From assembly GCF_001042715.1 (NCBI RefSeq), contig NZ_CP009687.1, positions 434,001-498,000 on the forward strand: 64,000 nt of DNA, written 5' to 3'. Position 1 is the first letter of the stretch; every line of letters starts with the position of its first letter. The position numbers and the translations under genes are program-made. The stretch comes from Clostridium aceticum. GTDB taxonomy: Bacteria; Bacillota; Clostridia; Peptostreptococcales; Natronincolaceae. Below, piece after piece: positions 1 to 8,253 of this stretch. The notes under the pieces were generated by a model. It was given only the letters and a program-made list of their open reading frames with translations. It ran no database searches and had not been told where the DNA came from.

Positions 1-506
1 CCCTATTTGGCGATGAGGCGCAGCTAGCTATTTTAAAAGAACTATCTCAGCCAGGACAATTTCAGTATGATAAACGTATAACCCTGATGGGACCTAAGGG
101 TTCCATCAGCAATGTAGCTATCTTAGGGCCTGTTAGAAAAGATACACAGGTAGAAATATCCTACACAGATGCTAGAACTCTGGGAATTAGCCCTCCCTTA
201 AGGGAGTCAGGTAACTTAGAAGATACAGAAGGTGTTATGATTGTTGCAGGTCGCAGGGTAGTCAATATAGACAAAGGAGTTATGATCGCAAAGCGACATA
301 TTCATATGACTCCTGAGAATGCCAAAGTCTTTGGTGTAGAGGACGGTCAGCAGGTGAAGGTGAGAATTAAGAGTCAACGACCCGTTGTTTTAGAAGATGT
401 TTTGATAAGGGTGAGCGAAAAATATCGACTTAGTATGCATATTGACCACGACGAAGGAAATGCCGCTGCCTATCAACCAGGAATGACAGGAGAAATCATA
501 AAGTAA
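1..506 (+). CDS. pduL: PduL-type phosphate acyltransferase, 5' end outside window
   Basis: This is the C-terminal part of a PduL-family phosphotransacylase, which converts acetyl- or propionyl-CoA to the acyl phosphate inside bacterial microcompartments. The reading frame is open from base 3 at the window edge, so the N-terminus and any encapsulation peptide are missing. The conserved GPKG, LGPVRK and QVEIS stretches are visible. So are the metal-binding HIHM and HIDHDEGNA motifs of the second beta-barrel. It is followed after 40 bp by BMC genes on the same strand. The ATG at 87 lies inside the conserved domain and is not the true start. Family assignment is firm. Acetyl-CoA as substrate is inferred from the EutH gene downstream. 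Confidence 0.9.
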   Translation, partial: LFGDEAQLAILKELSQPGQFQYDKRITLMGPKGSISNVAILGPVRKDTQVEISYTDARTLGISPPLRESGNLEDTEGVMIVAGRRVVNIDKGVMIAKRHIHMTPENAKVFGVEDGQQVKVRIKSQRPVVLEDVLIRVSEKYRLSMHIDHDEGNAAAYQPGMTGEIIK

Positions 507-546
507 TAGGGAATAATGCTTATTGTAAAAAATAGGGGGTGATTCA

Positions 547-1242
547 ATGGAGATGGAAGCATTGGTTCAAAAAATAACGGAAGAAGTGTTGAAGCAGCTT
601 CGAGAAGGGCAAAGAGAAAGGCAAACTAGTGAAGAACTACAGTTCACGAAGAAAGCCTGGGTACTTTTCTCTAAAGAACAAGTCAATCAACAGTATATAA
701 CCTATCTAGAGGAGATGGGGATTGCATGTGTATTTTTAGAGGAGTGTACTGAAGATGAAATAAAGCAGATGGATTATATTATTCTGCCTATCCTGCCCTT
801 AAGCAGCTTAGCCCATATTGCTATGGGTGTTGAGGGGGATGAAATTTCTAAAAAGGTTATTCGAAGCTTATTGCATGGAAAAGAGGTTTTTGTTTTAAGT
901 GACGGAATGGAGCATCGAAGTTTTGAGAAAAGCAGTCAACCCTATTTTTATCAGATGTACATAGATTATGAAAAAAAACTGCAAGATTTTGGGGTGAAAA
1001 TAGGAACACTAGAAGAAATTCTTTCTCCCTCTCAGCAGCAGCCACAACAGCCTATCTCACCAATAATGCAAGAAAAAACAACAGAGGAAACTTCAATAGA
1101 TAATAAAGTAATCACTGAGAAAATTTTAAAGGAAATGGACTGTCACCCAAATAGCAGGCTTTGTATAAGACAAAAGGCAATCATTACCCCCATGGCAAAG
1201 GATTATATACGAATGAAGAAAATACAAGTCATTAGAGTGTAA
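547..1242 (+). CDS. BMC-associated ethanolamine utilization protein (TIGR02536-like)
   Basis: A 231-residue protein of the type found only in microcompartment operons, with no firmly known activity. Residues 1-18 form an amphipathic helix (MEMEALVQKITEEVLKQL) that looks like an encapsulation peptide binding the shell. A globular region follows (about 30-160). A Gln/Pro/Thr-rich linker (about 163-185) leads to a C-terminal segment with ITPMAKDYIRMKKIQVIRV, a tail shared with other BMC accessory proteins such as EutQ-type proteins. The ATG is preceded by AGGGGGTGA. It lies between pduL and eutN in one operon. Membership in the TIGR02536 family is from memory of the family pattern and should be read as probable. 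Confidence 0.65.
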   Translation: MEMEALVQKITEEVLKQLREGQRERQTSEELQFTKKAWVLFSKEQVNQQYITYLEEMGIACVFLEECTEDEIKQMDYIILPILPLSSLAHIAMGVEGDEISKKVIRSLLHGKEVFVLSDGMEHRSFEKSSQPYFYQMYIDYEKKLQDFGVKIGTLEEILSPSQQQPQQPISPIMQEKTTEETSIDNKVITEKILKEMDCHPNSRLCIRQKAIITPMAKDYIRMKKIQVIRV

Positions 1243-1260
1243 TGAGGAAGGAAGATCAAA

Positions 1261-1542
1261 TTGATTATTGGCAGAGTAATCGGTAATGTATGGGCCACTC
1301 GAAAGGATGAAAGCTTAAATGGACTAAAACTTCTAGTGGTTGAAACTATAGATTATGGTAGAAATCAAACGAAAGAACCTTTTGTAGCTATAGACAGTGT
1401 AGGTGCTGGCATTGGAGATCAAGTACTGGTGGTAAAGGGAAGCTCAGCTAGGAAGGTTCTTCAAAGAGAGGATGCAGCTGTGGATGCGACAGTAGTGGGT
1501 ATCATAGATGAAGTGGAAGTTACATTGCAAAATAACAGTTAG
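1261..1542 (+). CDS. eutN: EutN/CcmL-type BMC vertex (pentamer) shell protein
   Basis: A 93-residue protein of the EutN/CcmL (BMC-P) family, whose pentamers cap the vertices of the microcompartment. It starts with the family signature MIIGRVIGNVWATRKDE and continues through VAIDSVGAGIGDQVLVVKG and a hydrophobic beta-barrel end (DATVVGIIDEVEV). The start is TTG at 1261, preceded by GAGGAAGGAAG. No ATG lies in the N-terminal region, so TTG is the only start that keeps the conserved first strand. It sits 18 bp after the preceding gene and 14 bp before the RnfC-like gene. Length matches the family. Confidence 0.92.
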   Translation: MIIGRVIGNVWATRKDESLNGLKLLVVETIDYGRNQTKEPFVAIDSVGAGIGDQVLVVKGSSARKVLQREDAAVDATVVGIIDEVEVTLQNNS

Positions 1543-1556
1543 CAAGGGGAGGTAAA

Positions 1557-2906
1557 ATGAATATTTTAGAAAAAATATTTCAAGCCGGCGTTGTTGGGGC
1601 TGGCGGGGCTGGCTTTCCAACCCATATTAAGCTGAAGGGTGTAGCAGAATATTTGTTAATCAATGCAGTGGAATGTGAACCTTTACTAGAAACCGATAAA
1701 TTTTTAATACGGTATAAAAGCCATGAAATCATTGAAACGTTAGGGATTATAGCGGATCAAATTCAAGCAAAAAAAGTTATAATTGGTGTAAAAAAGAAAA
1801 ACACCAGGGAAGTACAAGCCCTTACAAAAGCCATCGAGACTTTAAATTCAAGGGTAGAGCTTTGTTTCCTTAATAACTTTTATCCCGCAGGAGATGAGCA
1901 AGTATTGGTATACGAGCTGACCCAGAGGCAGATTCCCCCTGGAGGCATCCCAAAGGATGTAGGGGTTGTGGTGTGCAATGTAGGCACAGTGGTAAATATC
2001 TATGAAGCCCTCCATGAAAAACCTGTCACCCACAAATTTGTTACAGTCTTAGGGGAGGTGAAAAATCCCTCTATCATTTATGCACCTATCGGTACTTCTC
2101 TTGATAAATGTATTGAAGCAGCCGGTGCAGCAACGATACAGGATTATGGTATTATCCTAGGGGGCCCTATGATGGGCAGGATTATAGACAAAAGTCAGCT
2201 AAGTCAAGAAGTGGTGACAAAAACAACAGGGGCAATGATCCTGCTGCCTCAGGACCATTTTCTTTTCAAAAACAAGCAACAGGATTTGGCACAAATGATT
2301 AACAGAAGTCGGTCTGCTTGTATCCAATGCTCTTTTTGTACAGATTTGTGCCCGAGAAACCTGATTGGTCATCCATTGCGCCCCCATCGAATTATGAGAA
2401 GCTTGTCGGTAGATAGACAGCAACATGAGATATTAAAAGAAGCTCTTTTATGTTGTGAGTGCGGTGTGTGCCAGATTTATGCTTGTCCCATGGGGCTTTC
2501 TCCTAAAAGCATCAACGGAGAGATTAAAAACCTCCTTGGGAAGGAAGGGATAAAGTATTCAAATTCACCTGCACAAAGTGAAGTCCATGGCATGAGGGAA
2601 TATAGAAAGGTACCAGCAGAAAGACTGTTGTCAAGACTAGACCTTCACAGGTATTCTGGTAAGATTCAGGAGGGATATGCTTGTATAGAAGCTGAAGAAG
2701 TAAAAATACCACTGAGACAGCATATTGGTAAAACAGCAATGCCTATTGTAGAGGTTGGAAGTGTCGTGGAAGAAGGTCAACTGATTGCAAAGGTAGAAGA
2801 GAAGGATTTAGGAGCCAAGATCCATGCTAGTATACAGGGTGTGATTAAAGAAGTAAACCATGAATTTATTTGGATTGAGGCTGGAGAGAAGGTGGGAATG
2901 CAATGA
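1557..2906 (+). CDS. pduS: PduS/RnfC-like flavo-iron-sulfur protein of the BMC
   Basis: A 449-residue relative of PduS (cobalamin reductase) and of RnfC. It has an N-terminal RnfC-type flavin/NADH region with GVVGAGGAGFPTH (residues 12-23), an SLBB region around 160-230, and two 4Fe-4S motifs: Cys255/258/261/265, and Cys299/302/305/310 followed by Pro. A C-terminal biotinyl-like barrel follows (about 380-445). In Pdu compartments this protein reduces cob(II)alamin or passes electrons through the shell. Here it overlaps by 4 bp the PduT-like shell protein, its known partner. The role in reactivating a B12-dependent lyase is an inference, because the lyase itself lies outside the window. Confidence 0.85.
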   Translation: MNILEKIFQAGVVGAGGAGFPTHIKLKGVAEYLLINAVECEPLLETDKFLIRYKSHEIIETLGIIADQIQAKKVIIGVKKKNTREVQALTKAIETLNSRVELCFLNNFYPAGDEQVLVYELTQRQIPPGGIPKDVGVVVCNVGTVVNIYEALHEKPVTHKFVTVLGEVKNPSIIYAPIGTSLDKCIEAAGAATIQDYGIILGGPMMGRIIDKSQLSQEVVTKTTGAMILLPQDHFLFKNKQQDLAQMINRSRSACIQCSFCTDLCPRNLIGHPLRPHRIMRSLSVDRQQHEILKEALLCCECGVCQIYACPMGLSPKSINGEIKNLLGKEGIKYSNSPAQSEVHGMREYRKVPAERLLSRLDLHRYSGKIQEGYACIEAEEVKIPLRQHIGKTAMPIVEVGSVVEEGQLIAKVEEKDLGAKIHASIQGVIKEVNHEFIWIEAGEKVGMQ

Positions 2907-3451
2907 TAAGAAGTATAGGATTAATAGAGCTAAATAGTATTGCTAGAGGCGTAGAAACAGGGGATACCATGATAAAGGCAGCGGATGTACAGTTATTAAA
3001 AGCACATTCTGTATGTCCAGGTAAATACATTATACTCATATGTGGGGATGTGGGAGCTGTTGAAGCCGCCATGGATGCAGGCAAGGAAATAGGCGGCGCT
3101 TATGTTGTTGATCATTTAATTTTACCAAGTATACATCCTCAGCTAATTGATGCCATTCATGGTACAAATACTGTCCAAGAGGTAAATGCTATTGGTGTAT
3201 TGGAATTTTTTAATATTGCTACCTCCATTGTAGCGGCGGATGCTGCTGCCAAGGCCGCTGCTGTCACCCTTATTGAGATCCGCTTAGGTCTTTCTATAGG
3301 AGGTAAGTCCTTTATCACACTATGCGGAGATGTCAGTTCTGTCCAAGAAGCAGTGGAGGTTGGAGCAGCCATCGGAAAAGAAAGAGGCATGATGGTAGAA
3401 AAAAGTGTCATCCCATCTCCGCGAAAAGAGTTGTTCGAAAAGTTACTGTAG
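2903..3451 (+). CDS. pduT: PduT-like tandem BMC-domain shell protein
   Basis: A 182-residue trimer-forming shell protein with two BMC domains (about 1-90 and 92-182). Cys38 in the VCPGK turn matches the pore cysteine of PduT that holds a 4Fe-4S cluster at the three-fold axis, and the surrounding residues (ELxSIARGxExGD) match as well. The start codon overlaps the stop of the PduS-like gene (ATGA), which couples their translation and fits the known PduS-PduT electron relay across the shell. The second domain carries VIPSPRKELF near the end, as in PduT. The Fe-S cluster is inferred from the conserved Cys, not seen. Confidence 0.88.
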   Translation: MIRSIGLIELNSIARGVETGDTMIKAADVQLLKAHSVCPGKYIILICGDVGAVEAAMDAGKEIGGAYVVDHLILPSIHPQLIDAIHGTNTVQEVNAIGVLEFFNIATSIVAADAAAKAAAVTLIEIRLGLSIGGKSFITLCGDVSSVQEAVEVGAAIGKERGMMVEKSVIPSPRKELFEKLL

Positions 3452-3519
3452 TAGAAGTAAAGATCTTCTTGTTGAAATACAAAGGGATTTGCTAAAAATT
3501 CAAAGGAAGAGGTGTGTTT

Positions 3520-4617
3520 ATGAATATTAATGAAATCATTGTTTATATTATGGTAGCCTTCATGGTACTGGGTGCTTTAGATAAAATTATAGGTAATAAA
3601 TATGGTTTAGGAGAAAAGTTTGACGAAGGGATCATTGCAATGGGGTCTCTCGCTGTGGCAATGGTAGGGGTTGTATCCTTAGCCCCAGTACTGGCTACAA
3701 TTTTGGAGCCTATCGTTGTGCCGGTGTATACATTTTTAGGTGCAGACCCTTCGATGTTTGCAACCACATTATTAGCCAATGATATGGGTGGATATCCTTT
3801 GGCGATGCAGTTAGCACAAAGCCAAGAAGCAGGATTATTTGCTGGACTAATCTTAGGAGCTATGATGGGGCCAACTATTGTTTTTACCATACCAGTAGCT
3901 TTAGGTATTATTGAGAAGGAAGATCATAAATATTTAGCAACAGGGGTTTTAGCAGGGATGATTACGATACCCATCGGCTCCTTTGTGGGTGGAATCGTGG
4001 CTGGATTCGATATTGCAATGATTTTAAGTAATTTAGTACCGATTATCCTAGTATCTTTATTGCTTTCTCTTGGATTATGGAAAATACCTGAGAAAATGAT
4101 TAAGGGATTCACAATTTTTGGTAAAGGTGTTGTGGTGGTGATTACAATAGGGTTAGCGGCCATTATCGTAGAAACCCTAACCGGAATTGTAATTATTCCC
4201 GGTATGGCGCCAGTGTCTGAGGGAATTGAAATCGTAGGAGAAATTGCCATTATGTTGGCAGGAGCTTTTCCAATGGTTCATTTTGTAACGAAAGTATTTA
4301 ATAAGCCCCTTATGAAGCTAGGTAAGCTATTGGGAATGGGGGATGTTGCGGCTGCAGGTATGGTAGCTACTTTGGCCAATAATATTCCTATGTTTGGGCT
4401 TATGAAGGATATGGACCATCGTGGAAAAATCATCAATGTTGCCTTTGCAGTGAGCGCTTCCTTTGTTTTAGGTGATCATCTTGGTTTTACTGCTGGTGTA
4501 AACCAAGACATGATTTTCCCAATGGTGGTAGGTAAACTAGTAGGTGGTATTACTGCTGTGATGGTGGCCATCTTCATTGCCAATAAAACTGCTGCAAGGG
4601 AAAGTGTAGCAAAATAA
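3520..4617 (+). CDS. eutH: EutH ethanolamine permease
   Basis: A 365-residue, very hydrophobic membrane protein with about ten to eleven transmembrane helices and no signal peptide. It matches the EutH family (MNINEIIVYIMVAFMVLGALD at the start, with DMGGYPLAMQLA, AMMGPTIVFTIPVALGII and GDHLGFTAGVNQDMI inside). EutH imports ethanolamine at low concentration or acidic pH. I chose the ATG at 3520, with GGAAGAGG 7 bp upstream. An in-frame GTG two codons earlier (3514) is too close to that site. It is the last gene of the BMC operon, and a strong terminator follows. Confidence 0.92.
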   Translation: MNINEIIVYIMVAFMVLGALDKIIGNKYGLGEKFDEGIIAMGSLAVAMVGVVSLAPVLATILEPIVVPVYTFLGADPSMFATTLLANDMGGYPLAMQLAQSQEAGLFAGLILGAMMGPTIVFTIPVALGIIEKEDHKYLATGVLAGMITIPIGSFVGGIVAGFDIAMILSNLVPIILVSLLLSLGLWKIPEKMIKGFTIFGKGVVVVITIGLAAIIVETLTGIVIIPGMAPVSEGIEIVGEIAIMLAGAFPMVHFVTKVFNKPLMKLGKLLGMGDVAAAGMVATLANNIPMFGLMKDMDHRGKIINVAFAVSASFVLGDHLGFTAGVNQDMIFPMVVGKLVGGITAVMVAIFIANKTAARESVAK

Positions 4618-4642
4618 TACAAATTACTAGATTTAAAAATAC

Positions 4643-4687
4643 AAAGGTAAAACTTGATAAAAATCAGGTTTTACCTTTATGTTTTTT
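4643..4687 (+). terminator. Rho-independent terminator of the BMC operon
   Basis: Perfect 11-bp arms AAAGGTAAAAC (4643-4653) and GTTTTACCTTT (4668-4678) enclose an inner TGAT/ATCA pair, and a T6 run follows at 4682-4687. It lies 25 bp past the eutH stop. Confidence 0.9.
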
Positions 4688-4746
4688 GTGTAAAAGTAGT
4701 ATAATAGTAAGAAAACTTATTGATTTTAAGTAAGGAGAGATTTTTT

Positions 4747-5376
4747 ATGGAGGTAAAAAAATTTGTTGTAGGTATGAACGAAACCAACTGTTACATTATT
4801 TATGATAAAAATACCTTAGAGGCCCTCATTATTGACCCAGGGGATGAGGAAAAAGTACTGATTCAGTATATTGATAAACATGCACTAAAGCCTCAAGGGA
4901 TTCTTTTGACCCATTATCATTATGATCACATAGGCGGGGTAGAAGGACTGAAGAGAAAATACCACTGCCCTGTCTATGCCCATAAAAAGGAGGTGGAGGG
5001 GTTGCAAAAACCTGAAATAAACCGCTCTAACCTAGATGGAAGAACACCTGTATCCGTAACACCAGATAAGCTTTTGTCGGATGGAGACACCATTTTCATC
5101 GGCACAATAGTATTGGAGGTGATTCACACCCCAGGCCATACTCCGGGAGGGATTTGTCTTAAAGTAAAAGATAGTAATATCATCTTTACAGGCGATACGA
5201 TTTTTAGTGATGATTTAGGTAGAACAGATCTAGAGGGTGGCAGTGAAGAAAGTCTTAAAAGGAGTATTACAAACAAGGTTTCCAAATGGCCAGAGAATAC
5301 CATGATTTACCCAGGTCATGGAGAAGCTGCTTTAATGCTGCAAATTAGAGGGAGAGGTGTACAATATTTAAGGTAA
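4747..5376 (+). CDS. MBL-fold metal-dependent hydrolase (glyoxalase II-like)
   Basis: A 209-residue metallo-beta-lactamase-fold hydrolase. It has the metal-binding HYHYDH motif, then HTPGHTPGG, FTGDTIF and YPGHG, the full set of ligands for a two-metal site. Family members include hydroxyacylglutathione hydrolases and other thioesterases; the substrate cannot be told. The ATG at 4747 has AAGGAGA 8 bp upstream. A TTG 27 bp earlier (4720) lies before the ribosome site and is rejected. A TATAAT box at 4700-4705 directly after the eutH terminator suggests its own promoter. It stands alone, not in the BMC operon. Confidence 0.85.
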   Translation: MEVKKFVVGMNETNCYIIYDKNTLEALIIDPGDEEKVLIQYIDKHALKPQGILLTHYHYDHIGGVEGLKRKYHCPVYAHKKEVEGLQKPEINRSNLDGRTPVSVTPDKLLSDGDTIFIGTIVLEVIHTPGHTPGGICLKVKDSNIIFTGDTIFSDDLGRTDLEGGSEESLKRSITNKVSKWPENTMIYPGHGEAALMLQIRGRGVQYLR

Positions 5377-5404
5377 TCTATCCCCCAGTTAAATAGATAT
5401 ATCA

Positions 5405-5566
5405 TTAGCGTTAACTTAAGCCATAATTTGTCATCCTGAGTGGAGCAAAGCGGAGTCGAAGGATCTTAGTGTTAGTAAAATTCTTGGCTACTCCAAGATC
5501 CTTCGCTACCCTCAGGATGACAGTTCAAGAGAATTTTGGTAATAATTGTACTAAGTTAACGCCTAT
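5405..5566. repeat. MITE-like dispersed repeat, family A, copy 1 (full length)
   Basis: About 160 bp bounded by inverted ends TAGCGTTAACTTA (left) and TAAGTTAACGCCTA (right). Inside, a long imperfect hairpin runs from TGTCATCCTGAG (5429-5440) to CTCAGGATGACA (5511-5522). It is almost identical to the copy at 23186-23346. The rest of the 5377-5745 gap holds only a short non-coding stretch and the terminator of the minus-strand operon. Confidence 0.9.
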
Positions 5567-5666
5567 AATAGACATATAAAAGGTGATATAAAAGAAAAGT
5601 TTGGGGATGTATTAAAAGAAAGAAGACCATTATAGCTATATACAATTAAAAGCTATAGGAATTCTC

Positions 5667-5716
5667 AAAAAAGATAGCCGCTGCACAAGGAGCCTTATAG
5701 TTCTTAGTGCAGCGGC
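5667..5716 (-). terminator. Terminator of the Mo-enzyme/AsrAB operon
   Basis: Read on the minus strand, GCCGCTGCACTAAG pairs with CCTTGTGCAGCGGC (5716-5703 with 5690-5677; one T/G-type interruption) and a T6 run follows (A run at 5667-5672 on the plus strand). It lies 30 bp beyond the asrB-like stop. Confidence 0.85.
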
Positions 5717-5745
5717 CTTAAATTCTTGAAGCGTTATATAGATTC

Positions 5746-6534
5746 CTAGTCTACCAAATCCTTTGCCTTTGTGTAATTAAATACTGGACCATCAGTGCAA
5801 ACATAGGTTTCATTGATCTTACAGTGGCCGCACTTACCCACAGCACAGGACATTTTTCTTTCGATGGATACCCATATTTGAGATTCATCCACACCATTTG
5901 CCAGTAAAGCCTTCGTTGCAAAGTGCATCATTATTTCAGGACCTACGACAACTACGTTGTAATCTTTAAAGGTATTAAAGGGAATCTTATCAATGTGAGC
6001 GGTGACCAGTCCTCTTTCAAAGCCAGGTGCTGTAGAATCATCTAAAGTACAAATCACATTAAACTTAGATTTAAATTTTTCGATTTCCTCTTCAAATAAA
6101 ACACTGTCTATGTCTTTAAAACCTGCAATAAGATTCACAGATTTACATACTTCGGGGTGGTCATAAAAATGGTTAATAAGTGTTTTAACCGGTGCCAAAC
6201 CAGTACCGCCGGTGATAATCACTAAATCTTTATTCTCATACTTTTCTACAGGAAATGAATTTCCATAGGGACCTCTCATGAACAGTGTATTCCCTGGATT
6301 CAGACCAAATACACCTTCAGTAAGCTTACCAACTTTTCTAATCGTAAATTCAACAAAACCAGGACCCTTTCCACTAACGGATATTGGCGCTTCACCTACT
6401 TTAGGAATAGAAAGCATGAAAAACTGTCCATGTTTAGTTTCTGCATCACATGCTACTCGAAATGTATGCTCTGCTTTGGTTTCATTGATAATACTCAAAA
6501 TTTTATAAGGTTCTGGTATCATAGCGTTGTGCAT
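5746..6534 (-). CDS. asrB: AsrB-like NAD(P)H/FAD electron-transfer subunit
   Basis: A 262-residue flavoprotein like subunit B of anaerobic sulfite reductase and the dihydroorotate dehydrogenase electron-transfer family. It has an N-terminal FAD-binding barrel with MRGPYGNSFP (about 86-95), a nucleotide-binding GGTGLAP (109-115), and a C-terminal 2Fe-2S motif with Cys230, 235, 238 and 246. It should take electrons from NAD(P)H and pass them to AsrA-type ferredoxin domains. It lies 3 bp after the TorD-AsrA fusion and ends the minus-strand operon. No siroheme AsrC is encoded beside it, so the usual sulfite-reducing role is doubtful. An electron-input module for the molybdenum enzyme is the better inference. 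Confidence 0.85.
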   Translation of the reverse strand: MHNAMIPEPYKILSIINETKAEHTFRVACDAETKHGQFFMLSIPKVGEAPISVSGKGPGFVEFTIRKVGKLTEGVFGLNPGNTLFMRGPYGNSFPVEKYENKDLVIITGGTGLAPVKTLINHFYDHPEVCKSVNLIAGFKDIDSVLFEEEIEKFKSKFNVICTLDDSTAPGFERGLVTAHIDKIPFNTFKDYNVVVVGPEIMMHFATKALLANGVDESQIWVSIERKMSCAVGKCGHCKINETYVCTDGPVFNYTKAKDLVD

Positions 6535-6537
6535 GAT

Positions 6538-8253
6538 TTACTCCCCCCTCATTGTATCTTTTTCTGTCTTTACTACTTCTAGTTCTTTACTGAGTTGATT
6601 GATAGCATCAAAGAATGAAATATCCTTGAAGCATCGTTTATCGCATCGTCCACATCCCACACACATATGTTCATTTTCATTAAAACGAAGATTATAATCA
6701 TAGATCTTGTGTAATGTCTTAAATCTCATATTTTCCCCCGGTGTTTGTCGGGATCTGTGTCCTCCCGCTGTCAGGGTAAAGGTATCCAGCATACAGGGTG
6801 ACCAGACCCTTCTTCGTTCACCATCACTGCTGCTGCTGGTTTCGCTATAGATAACATCTACCGTATCAAAGCAGCTACAAGTGCCGCAGACTGTATTACA
6901 GCCGCCGCAACCGATGCACTGTTCATCGTACTGCTTCCAAAAATCAAGATCACAGGCTGCTTTCAACTGTTCACGATTTTCAATTTTTGGCAATACTACA
7001 CTTTTAGTATTAGATTGAACAAACTCTGGTATAAAGTCGCTTGCTGTTTCTTTGGCAAAATATTTTTTAAAGGTTTCATCTTTTACTGCTAGCAGTAAGC
7101 CATTTTCCTTAAACCTTGCTGCCACACTGTAATTATCAGTCTCGTTGGAGCCCATGGAAACACAGAAACAGTCATCCCATCCTTCTCGACATTCCAGCAT
7201 GAATAGCTTAACTTTATCACGTAGTCTCTTGTAATAGATGTCTGTATTATCGCCATTTTGCATAAAAATATTGTCCAATCTTTTTATGGCGTTAATATCA
7301 CAAGGACGGGCAAATATAATCATCCCTTTTGTATCATCAATAGAGCTTTCTTCACAGTTATTATCTTTAAAATAAATCATTGCCTGAGTAATGGGATAAA
7401 AAACTTCCTTCGGTGAAAAGTCAGACTGTACATCATGCACGATTTCTTCTACCCTACTAATTTCCCCATAACGAATTAAGTCTGTATCCTTCTTGAACCC
7501 ACGCTTTTCAAAACGTTTCGGAGCATAGACCCTATATTCTTTTTTTAGTTCATCTAGAATGGTGTTCATTTTTTCCCAACTTACATAGCACTGTAAAGAA
7601 TTGTCGGTATCACTTTCAAGAGTTTCAAAACCGCTGCTGAGGATAGATTTCTCTAGTTTTAAATATCCATGAGTGATTTTTGCAATTGCTTTGTAAAACA
7701 AAGTATCGGCAAATTGATCTATTTGCTGGCAAAACTCAGGGACCCAGTTTAACAAATGCTGCTCTAAAAAATCCTGTTGCTTTTTGAGCCAACTGATGTT
7801 CCCAGGATCTTTTTGCGCCTCACTGCATAAAAAACCCATAAATTCAAGTTCTAAAGCAATATGATCCTCCAAAATATCTGAATTAACCTTTCCTTTAACG
7901 ATGCCATTTGATGCATAAACACTGCAGACTTGGTCCCAAGCATCCTGCATAACAATTCTTTCTGGGCTTGTGTACACGGATTCATAGGGGAATGCAGAGG
8001 AGCCTTGGGATATTCCTGCCGATAAAAATACTTTTGCATAGTCCACCGCTAAATCGATTACCGCATCACTGCCACAGGTTTCAAGGTACTCCTTTAGTAG
8101 TTGATAACCTGCACCCAACTCCGTTTCACAACAGTCCTTGGGAAAAGTGAAGCCTTTCATCTGATCAAAAAAGTCCTGATCAATTTCTCGCAGATATACT
8201 CTACTCAAAAAACGGTACAGTTCTTCTCTGGTTTTCATAAGCTTAGTATCCAT
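6538..8253 (-). CDS. Fusion of TorD-type chaperone and AsrA-type ferredoxin subunit
   Basis: A 571-residue two-domain protein. Residues 1 to about 203 have the all-helical TorD/DmsD pattern (RxxLYxFLSRVY, DYAKVFL, FPYESVY, DHIALELEFM, HLLNWVPEF), a chaperone that inserts cofactor into molybdenum reductases. Residues about 221-571 match subunit A of anaerobic sulfite reductase (KMNTILDELKKEYRVYAP, FARPCDINAIKRLD, CFCVSMGSNETD). That part has 4Fe-4S sites at Cys446/449/452/456 and Cys531/534/537/541. A Ser-rich linker joins the parts. AsrA is normally about 350 residues without a TorD part. The frame is open throughout, so this is a real fusion or an annotation-level stop loss at an ancient junction. 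It sits between the ferredoxin subunit gene and asrB. Confidence 0.85.
   Translation of the reverse strand: MDTKLMKTREELYRFLSRVYLREIDQDFFDQMKGFTFPKDCCETELGAGYQLLKEYLETCGSDAVIDLAVDYAKVFLSAGISQGSSAFPYESVYTSPERIVMQDAWDQVCSVYASNGIVKGKVNSDILEDHIALELEFMGFLCSEAQKDPGNISWLKKQQDFLEQHLLNWVPEFCQQIDQFADTLFYKAIAKITHGYLKLEKSILSSGFETLESDTDNSLQCYVSWEKMNTILDELKKEYRVYAPKRFEKRGFKKDTDLIRYGEISRVEEIVHDVQSDFSPKEVFYPITQAMIYFKDNNCEESSIDDTKGMIIFARPCDINAIKRLDNIFMQNGDNTDIYYKRLRDKVKLFMLECREGWDDCFCVSMGSNETDNYSVAARFKENGLLLAVKDETFKKYFAKETASDFIPEFVQSNTKSVVLPKIENREQLKAACDLDFWKQYDEQCIGCGGCNTVCGTCSCFDTVDVIYSETSSSSDGERRRVWSPCMLDTFTLTAGGHRSRQTPGENMRFKTLHKIYDYNLRFNENEHMCVGCGRCDKRCFKDISFFDAINQLSKELEVVKTEKDTMRGE

Noticed and set aside
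3543-4250. Open frames on the minus strand opposite eutH
   Set aside because: They are the mirror of a hydrophobic protein gene with favourable codon phase; no ribosome site and no known domain.
5429-5522. TGTCATCCTGAG hairpin as a terminator or regulatory RNA of the neighbouring gene
   Set aside because: The same sequence occurs at six unrelated places, so it is a dispersed repeat, although it may act as a terminator locally.
5580-5660. Frame with GDIKEKFGDVLKERRPL
   Set aside because: Stop after about 17 codons, no start signal and no family match.
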